Shown piece by piece: positions 23,927 to 27,727 of a DNA stretch of 27,727 bases. The stretch is from CAIJXJ01 sp964445115 (lineage in GTDB: Bacteria; Pseudomonadota; Gammaproteobacteria; Burkholderiales; Methylophilaceae): positions 1 to 27,727 of the forward strand of contig CAYUJU010000035.1 of NCBI GenBank assembly GCA_964445115.1, written 5' to 3'. The translations under genes were made by a program, and so were the position numbers. The notes under the pieces were generated by a model, which worked only from the letters and a program-made list of their open reading frames with translations, was not told where the DNA came from and did no database searches. Each line of letters starts with the position of its first letter. Position 1 is the first letter of the stretch.

Positions 23927-25027
23927 ATGGGAAAACATTTAAACGAAATAAAAATATCTACACCGGGCAGAGTTTGCTTGTTCGGGGAACATCAGGACTA
24001 TTTACAACTTCCAATAGTAGCTTGTGCTATTTCATTACGCATTTCTATTGAGGGCTCTCGAAGAAAAGATGATTTGATAAATATTCAATTACCAAATATC
24101 AATGAAGAAGAAACTTTTTCTCTAAAAGATCCAATAATTTATTCAAAAGAAAGAGATTATTTTAAAAGCTCAGTAAAAGTTGTCTTAAAATATGGATTTA
24201 CTTTTTCAAGCGGATTTGACTGCATTGTTGATGGTAAGATTCCAATTAATGCAGGAACATCAAGTTCTTCAGCGTTGATTGTTACCTGGATAAATTTTCT
24301 TACCAGGATGAGTGATCAAGCATTGCAACTACCTGCTGATGAATTAGCAAAATATGCTTACGAAGCCGAAGTTCTGGAATTCTCCGAACCCGGCGGAATG
24401 ATGGATCAATATTCTACTTCCATTGGAGGTATTATAGCGCTTGATTTCTATCCCTCTATAAAAGTAACCAGGATGAATAATAGTTTGAAGACTTTTGTAT
24501 TAGGAAATTCGCATCAACCTAAAGACACTAAATATATTCTAAGCCATGTAAAAGATCAGATTTTAGATGTTGATAAAATTTTGAAAAGCTATAACTCAGA
24601 TTTTTCATTACAAACAATAAAAATTGGTGAGTTGAAGAAATACAGTAAACTATTAAATGAAGTTCAATTTAAAATTTTAGAAGGTACTATTAAAAATAGA
24701 GATATCACAGTCATAGCCAGAAATGAATTGTCCAAAAGAAATCCTGATCATAAAGTAATTGGAATGTTATTAACAGAACATCATTCTGTATTAAGGGATA
24801 TTCTAAAAATTTCAACTCCTAAAATTGATGGAATGATTGAGGCGGCTTTAGCCGCAGGTGCCTACGGAGCTAAGATTAATGGTTCAGGAGGCGGTGGCTG
24901 TATGTTTGCATATGCTCCCGAGAATGCTGATAATGTTCGACAAGCAATTGAAGAAGCGGGCGGGGAAGCATTTATTATTGTTCCTGATACAGGTTCACGA
25001 GAGGAAGTTGAGGAACTTGTAAAATGA
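23927..25027 (+). CDS. GHMP-family galactokinase-like sugar kinase
   Basis: 366 residues from ATG 23927, 16 bp after the symporter stop. Motif 1, TPGRVCLFGEHQDYL (12-26), is the galactokinase signature G-R-x-x-L-x-G-E-H-x-D-Y, with E21, H22 and D24 expected to bind the sugar. Motif 2, PINAGTSSSSAL (106-117), is the GHMP phosphate-binding loop. PGGMMDQYSTSIGG (155-168) holds the likely catalytic D160. KINGSGGGGCMFA, near residue 317, is motif 3. The reaction is ATP-dependent phosphorylation of a sugar at C1, giving galactose-1-phosphate or GalNAc-1-phosphate. The Q in GEHQDY replaces the usual T/I, so a non-galactose substrate (GalNAc or a uronate) remains possible. Its stop overlaps the start of the nucleotidyltransferase gene (ATGA), which suggests the two enzymes work in sequence. 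Confidence 0.85.
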   Translation: MGKHLNEIKISTPGRVCLFGEHQDYLQLPIVACAISLRISIEGSRRKDDLINIQLPNINEEETFSLKDPIIYSKERDYFKSSVKVVLKYGFTFSSGFDCIVDGKIPINAGTSSSSALIVTWINFLTRMSDQALQLPADELAKYAYEAEVLEFSEPGGMMDQYSTSIGGIIALDFYPSIKVTRMNNSLKTFVLGNSHQPKDTKYILSHVKDQILDVDKILKSYNSDFSLQTIKIGELKKYSKLLNEVQFKILEGTIKNRDITVIARNELSKRNPDHKVIGMLLTEHHSVLRDILKISTPKIDGMIEAALAAGAYGAKINGSGGGGCMFAYAPENADNVRQAIEEAGGEAFIIVPDTGSREEVEELVK

Positions 25028-25899
25028 ACAGCGGAAAATTAGTTATTCTTGCCGGCGGTATTTCTTCAAGGATGAAAAAGCCCTTAGAAAAGAAAATTAA
25101 TGTCGATTCGCATCTGATTGAAGATGCTGACACCAAATCAAAATCTATGATTGGCGTCGGAAAGGATTATAGACCGTTCTTAGATTATTTATTATACAAT
25201 GCAAGAGAATCTGGATATTCTGATGTTGTTATCGTTGTTGGAGAAAAAGATAGTTCTATAAGAGATTACTATGGCTTAAAGGATAGTAATAATGAATTCA
25301 ATGGTTTGAGAATATCCTATGCAATCCAACCAATACCAAAAGGTAGAAGTAAACCTTACGGAACAGGAGATGCTCTTCTTTGGGGATTGAAAGCTAAAAA
25401 TGAATGGAAAGCACAAAGATTTACAGTCTGCAATAGTGATAATCTTTATTCTCAAAAAGCTTTAAGGTTAATGCTGGATTCAAAGTACAAAGGGGCACTG
25501 ATAGATTACGATAGAGCCGCTTTGGAGTTTGAACCATCCAGAATTGAAAAGTTTGCTGTTACAGTAAAAAATGAAAAAGGTTTTTTAATAGATATTATAG
25601 AAAAACCTTCATCCGAACTTATACGACAAATTCAAACTAAAGATGGTTATGTTGGTGTAAGCATGAATATCTTTTCGCTAGAATATGATTTGATTTTTCC
25701 GATATTAGAAAAATTAAAACCTCACTTGATAAGAAATGAAAAAGAACTTCCGGAAGCAGTAAAAATTCTTGCTAACAAAATACAGGATTCTGTTTATGTT
25801 TATCCGTTAGCCGAACACGTGCCGGATCTGACCAGTAAAGATGATATTGAACAAGTAAAAAATTATTTAGAAAAATATTATTATAATTTAAATTTTTAA
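25024..25899 (+). CDS. sugar-1-phosphate nucleotidyltransferase
   Basis: 291 residues from ATG 25024, overlapping the kinase stop by four bases. The N-terminal LVILAGGISSRMKK (6-19) is the nucleotide-binding loop L-A-G-G-x-x-[ST]-R-M of NTP_transferase proteins. A PYGTGDALLWGLKA segment and VCNSDNLYS follow; the latter stands where the L-x-G-D metal/nucleotide motif is expected. The C-terminal half is less conserved. The likely reaction is sugar-1-phosphate + NTP to NDP-sugar + PPi. Paired with a galactokinase-like enzyme it would make UDP-Gal or UDP-GalNAc directly, replacing the GalT step of the Leloir route; neither galT nor galE is in the island. The internal insertion after residue 20 (KKINVDSHLIEDADTKSKSM) is longer than in most GlmU/GalU-type enzymes. 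Confidence 0.78.
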   Translation: MNSGKLVILAGGISSRMKKPLEKKINVDSHLIEDADTKSKSMIGVGKDYRPFLDYLLYNARESGYSDVVIVVGEKDSSIRDYYGLKDSNNEFNGLRISYAIQPIPKGRSKPYGTGDALLWGLKAKNEWKAQRFTVCNSDNLYSQKALRLMLDSKYKGALIDYDRAALEFEPSRIEKFAVTVKNEKGFLIDIIEKPSSELIRQIQTKDGYVGVSMNIFSLEYDLIFPILEKLKPHLIRNEKELPEAVKILANKIQDSVYVYPLAEHVPDLTSKDDIEQVKNYLEKYYYNLNF

Positions 25900-25902
25900 T
25901 TT

Positions 25903-27120
25903 ATGGGAAAAGTTCGAAGAAAAAATCAAATTAGAAAAAACCTGATTTTAAAAGCATTGCTTGATAATAAATCACTTTCTTTTGCAGAATTGAAAAAGTG
26001 CACTGGTATAACCCTGCCCGTTTTGACAAAAATGGTTAATCAATTAAAAAAGGAGAAGCTTGTAGTTCAATTAAAAGAAAGAGAAATCATTCGGGCAGGT
26101 AGACCACCGCAGTTTTATACATTAAACAAGGATGCGGGTTTTATTGTTGGGATTGATATAGGACGATTGTTTACAAATTTTATTCTTCTGGATTTAGAAC
26201 AGAATATTATCAGTGAAAAAAGACAGCCGACTTTTTCATTTGAAGACCCCCTGGAACATTTAAATAATTTATATTTAGAAGTTAAATCGATGGTAAGGTC
26301 AGCCAAAGTTCCATGGTCTCGTTTGTTAGGTATAGGAGTAGCAATCCCCGGTATTGTTCGCGGAAGAGATGGTTTCAGTCTAACCTATTTGAACTTTGGT
26401 AATCAGTCTGCCAGTGATGTATTTAGTAAGAAGTTTAACAAACCTATTCATCTTGAGCATGATGCAAAGGCAATGGCGATTGGTGAACTATGGATGGGAA
26501 AAGCAAAAGGTTGTCAAAATGCCCTTTGTTTGAATTTAGGCTGGGGAGTTGGTCTCGGAATAATTATAGACGGGAAAATTTACTATGGCAATGATGGATT
26601 CGCAGGTGAGTTTGGGCATTTACAAGTAGTACCAAATGGGGAATTATGTTATTGTGGTAAGCTTGGTTGTTTAGAAACGGTTGCTTCGGGTAAAGCCCTG
26701 ATTAGAATTGCAAAAGAAAAAATACTAAAAGGTGATAAAACCATTTTATTGGATGAAGAAAAATTTGATGTCAATAATTTAGATGCAAGAGCTGTTCTTG
26801 AAGCAGCGAATAGAGGGGATCAGTTTTCTATTGAACTTTTAGAGAGAACAGGTAAGTATCTAGGTCAAGGGATAGGATACTTGATAAATATATTTAACCC
26901 TGAAAAAATTATTTTAGGTGGCGGTATTACCGTTGCTAATCCATATTTAATGGACTCGATAATTAGCACAGCGATGAAACAATCATTAACACATATAAAT
27001 AAAAATGTCCAATTTGAGATTTCTTCATTGGGATTTAAAGCTGGTGCAATTGGTGTAGCTATGCTAGCTGTTAAAGATTTGTTTGAAGTCGAGCATTTGA
27101 ATCCAACTGCTTATGTTTAA
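25903..27120 (+). CDS. ROK-family transcriptional regulator (NagC/Mlc/XylR type)
   Basis: 405 residues from ATG 25903, 3 bp after the previous stop. Residues about 8-75 are a winged helix-turn-helix (LSFAELKKCTGITLPVLTKMVNQLKKEKLVV then GRPPQFY as the wing). The rest is the ROK sugar-kinase fold: IVGIDIGRLFTNF (phosphate loop), LLGIGVAIPGIV, IHLEHDAKAMAIGE and GEFGHLQV. The zinc site CYCGKLGCLE is complete, with H239, C249, C251 and C256 at the Mlc-like spacing. D187 (the catalytic position of ROK kinases) is kept, so sugar binding and even residual phosphotransfer are possible. It is the last gene of the operon and most likely senses the imported sugar or its phosphate and controls the whole island; its operator is not identified. 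Confidence 0.9.
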   Translation: MGKVRRKNQIRKNLILKALLDNKSLSFAELKKCTGITLPVLTKMVNQLKKEKLVVQLKEREIIRAGRPPQFYTLNKDAGFIVGIDIGRLFTNFILLDLEQNIISEKRQPTFSFEDPLEHLNNLYLEVKSMVRSAKVPWSRLLGIGVAIPGIVRGRDGFSLTYLNFGNQSASDVFSKKFNKPIHLEHDAKAMAIGELWMGKAKGCQNALCLNLGWGVGLGIIIDGKIYYGNDGFAGEFGHLQVVPNGELCYCGKLGCLETVASGKALIRIAKEKILKGDKTILLDEEKFDVNNLDARAVLEAANRGDQFSIELLERTGKYLGQGIGYLINIFNPEKIILGGGITVANPYLMDSIISTAMKQSLTHINKNVQFEISSLGFKAGAIGVAMLAVKDLFEVEHLNPTAYV

Positions 27121-27447
27121 ATTAATTATTGGCTAATTGTTTTAGACATCAAAACTGATTAGTAAATACGGATTGATAAATTAGAAACAGAATAAAGGCA
27201 AAACGATTTTTAAAATAATGATAGAATTTTTATAATCAACAAGAAGGATTATTTTTTTGGTTTCTTCTATATGCCAACAATTAAAACTATGAAGCCATAA
27301 AAATTTAAAGATAAGAAATCAATTTGTATCTTGATTCAAATCCACTCAAAATTATAAGAAGTGTTTTCAAAAACAGAAGTTTTCACCTAATAATTTTATA
27401 AAATGTTAAACCAGATAAAATATATTGATGCTCATTAATACTTCCTT
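27121..27447. other. AT-rich intergenic region at the right end of the island
   Basis: No coding frame of interest, RNA gene or integrase remnant is visible. A weak, interrupted inverted repeat (27133-27143 with 27151-27162) follows the regulator stop by 12 bp and lacks a T-tract; it is a poor terminator candidate. The region ends at the tRNA-derived repeat and would contain the right arm of the attachment site. Confidence 0.6.
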
Positions 27448-27486
27448 TTAATCAGCAGGTCGCGGGTTCGAATCCCGCAGGGTGCA
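27448..27486 (+). pseudogene. tRNA-Lys 3'-half remnant
   Basis: This is a copy of the last 39 bases of tRNA-Lys, from within the anticodon loop through the T arm, acceptor 3' strand and discriminator. The D arm and the acceptor 5' strand are missing, so it cannot fold into a tRNA. The three loop bases before it happen to continue as a lysine-type loop (CTTTTAA at 27445-27451, which would read anticodon TTT), but the sequence further upstream is not tRNA-like. Confidence 0.9.
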
Positions 27487-27491
27487 CAAAA
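27448..27491 (+). repeat. attR-like 44-bp direct repeat (right copy)
   Basis: Exact copy of 1467-1510 at an offset of 25,981 bp; it ends five bases beyond the tRNA discriminator. The next base differs (A here, C at the left copy), and so does the base before (T27447 against C1466). Confidence 0.93.
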
Positions 27492-27524
27492 ATTGAAAAA
27501 GTTACAATAAAATTTTACTTAATT

Positions 27525-27550
27525 ACCCTCGTGAATGAGGGTTTTTTTAT
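27525..27550 (+). terminator. rho-independent terminator beyond the tRNA remnant
   Basis: A 6-bp perfect stem (accctc at 27525-27530 with gagggt at 27537-27542), a 6-nt loop and a run of T. It lies 39 bp after the remnant and was probably the original terminator of the tRNA-Lys gene before integration. Confidence 0.75.
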
Positions 27551-27626
27551 TTTTTAAGTATCTTAGATTCAGCATAAGATTTGATAAATCTCTTTAATTT
27601 TAGAAAACAGTATTCAGGATTTTAAT

Positions 27627-27727
27627 ATGAAAAAAATTTTATTCTATTTTTTAATTATTACTTCTTCATTTTCCTTTTCTTTAGCACAGGAGGTTGAAGA
27701 TACATTGATGATATTTGGGCGAAACAG
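27627..27727 (+). CDS. exported protein, N-terminal fragment cut by window edge
   Basis: ATG 27627 opens a frame that runs to the window end (33 codons plus two bases). The first 21 residues are a typical signal peptide: KK followed by a hydrophobic core (ILFYFLIITSSFSFS) and LAQ cleavage, with the mature start EVEDTLMIFGRN. AGGA lies 9-12 bp upstream. Nothing can be said about function. It lies outside the island. Confidence 0.7.
   Translation, partial: MKKILFYFLIITSSFSFSLAQEVEDTLMIFGRN

Larger units (their letters stand above)
1467..27447. mobile_element. tRNA-Lys-integrated genomic island carrying a glycan-utilisation locus (about 26 kb)
   Basis: The segment is bounded by an exact 44-bp direct repeat of the tRNA-Lys 3' half, the standard product of tyrosine-recombinase integration at a tRNA gene: intact tRNA at one end, 3' fragment at the other. 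The unit length from repeat to repeat is 25,981 bp. All recognisable genes inside, from the GH114-like gene to the ROK regulator, belong to one saccharide-uptake pathway on one strand. No integrase, excisionase, relaxase or transposase is recognisable between the repeats, so the element is either a decayed, immobile island or one that used a recombinase in trans. The boundaries are seen directly; the integration mechanism is inferred. Confidence 0.82.

Noticed and set aside
23927..25027. Mevalonate or homoserine kinase
   Set aside because: The GEHxDY signature near the N-terminus and MMDQ motif are those of galactokinase-type GHMP kinases.
27627..27727. Part of the island
   Set aside because: It lies beyond the right 44-bp repeat and beyond the likely original tRNA terminator.
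1..27727. CRISPR arrays, rRNA genes, complete insertion sequences
   Set aside because: No regularly spaced short repeats, no rRNA-like sequence and no transposase motifs were seen; the only repeats are the tRNA-derived pair and the intragenic tandem repeat.

Overview
The window looks like chromosome from a member of the Ignavibacteriota / Bacteroidota-Chlorobiota group. The DNA is AT-rich, Shine-Dalgarno signals are often weak, and several secreted proteins end in the type IX secretion (T9SS) sorting domain with an NYPNPFN motif and a terminal basic KK/RK..LLK-like tail. A TonB-dependent receptor with a carboxypeptidase-regulatory domain and a PorV/PorQ-type outer-membrane protein fit the same group. 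The assignment rests on protein style only, not on a marker gene.

Left flank (1-1430): the 3' part of a mono-haem c-type cytochrome lipoprotein with a terminator, a STAS-domain (anti-sigma-factor-antagonist-like) protein, and a 37-residue single-pass membrane peptide with a terminator. These look like ordinary core genome.

Island (about 1467-27447): a complete tRNA-Lys(CTT) at 1433-1505 is followed by about 26 kb that ends in an exact 44-bp repeat of the 3' half of the same tRNA (1467-1510 and 27448-27491, offset 25,981 bp). This is the expected scar of site-specific integration into a tRNA gene. No integrase is recognisable between the repeats. All confident genes of the island lie on the + strand, with gaps of 0-100 bp and several ATGA stop/start overlaps, so it may be one very long operon.

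The island reads as a complete glycan-utilisation pathway sorted by compartment. Cell surface (T9SS): a GH114-type protein (family activity endo-alpha-1,4-polygalactosaminidase), a protein with two tandem copies of a putative glycan-binding module that also occurs in the GH114 protein, a DUF4874/DUF4832 protein, and a large surface protein. Outer membrane: TonB-dependent receptor, PorV/PorQ-like barrel and a propeller lipoprotein; there is no SusD. Periplasm: two clan GH-D (GH36-like) enzymes. Inner membrane: an APC-family permease and an SSS-family sodium symporter preceded by a 45-residue membrane peptide. Cytoplasm: a GNAT acetyltransferase, a galactokinase-like GHMP kinase, a sugar-1-phosphate nucleotidyltransferase and a ROK-family regulator. 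The common thread is alpha-linked galactose / N-acetylgalactosamine / galactosamine. My best hypothesis is a transferable locus for an alpha-1,4-galactosaminogalactan-like or related alpha-GalNAc/Gal polymer. The substrate is inferred, not shown.

Right flank (27487-27727): a terminator after the tRNA remnant and the first 33 codons of an exported protein that runs off the window.
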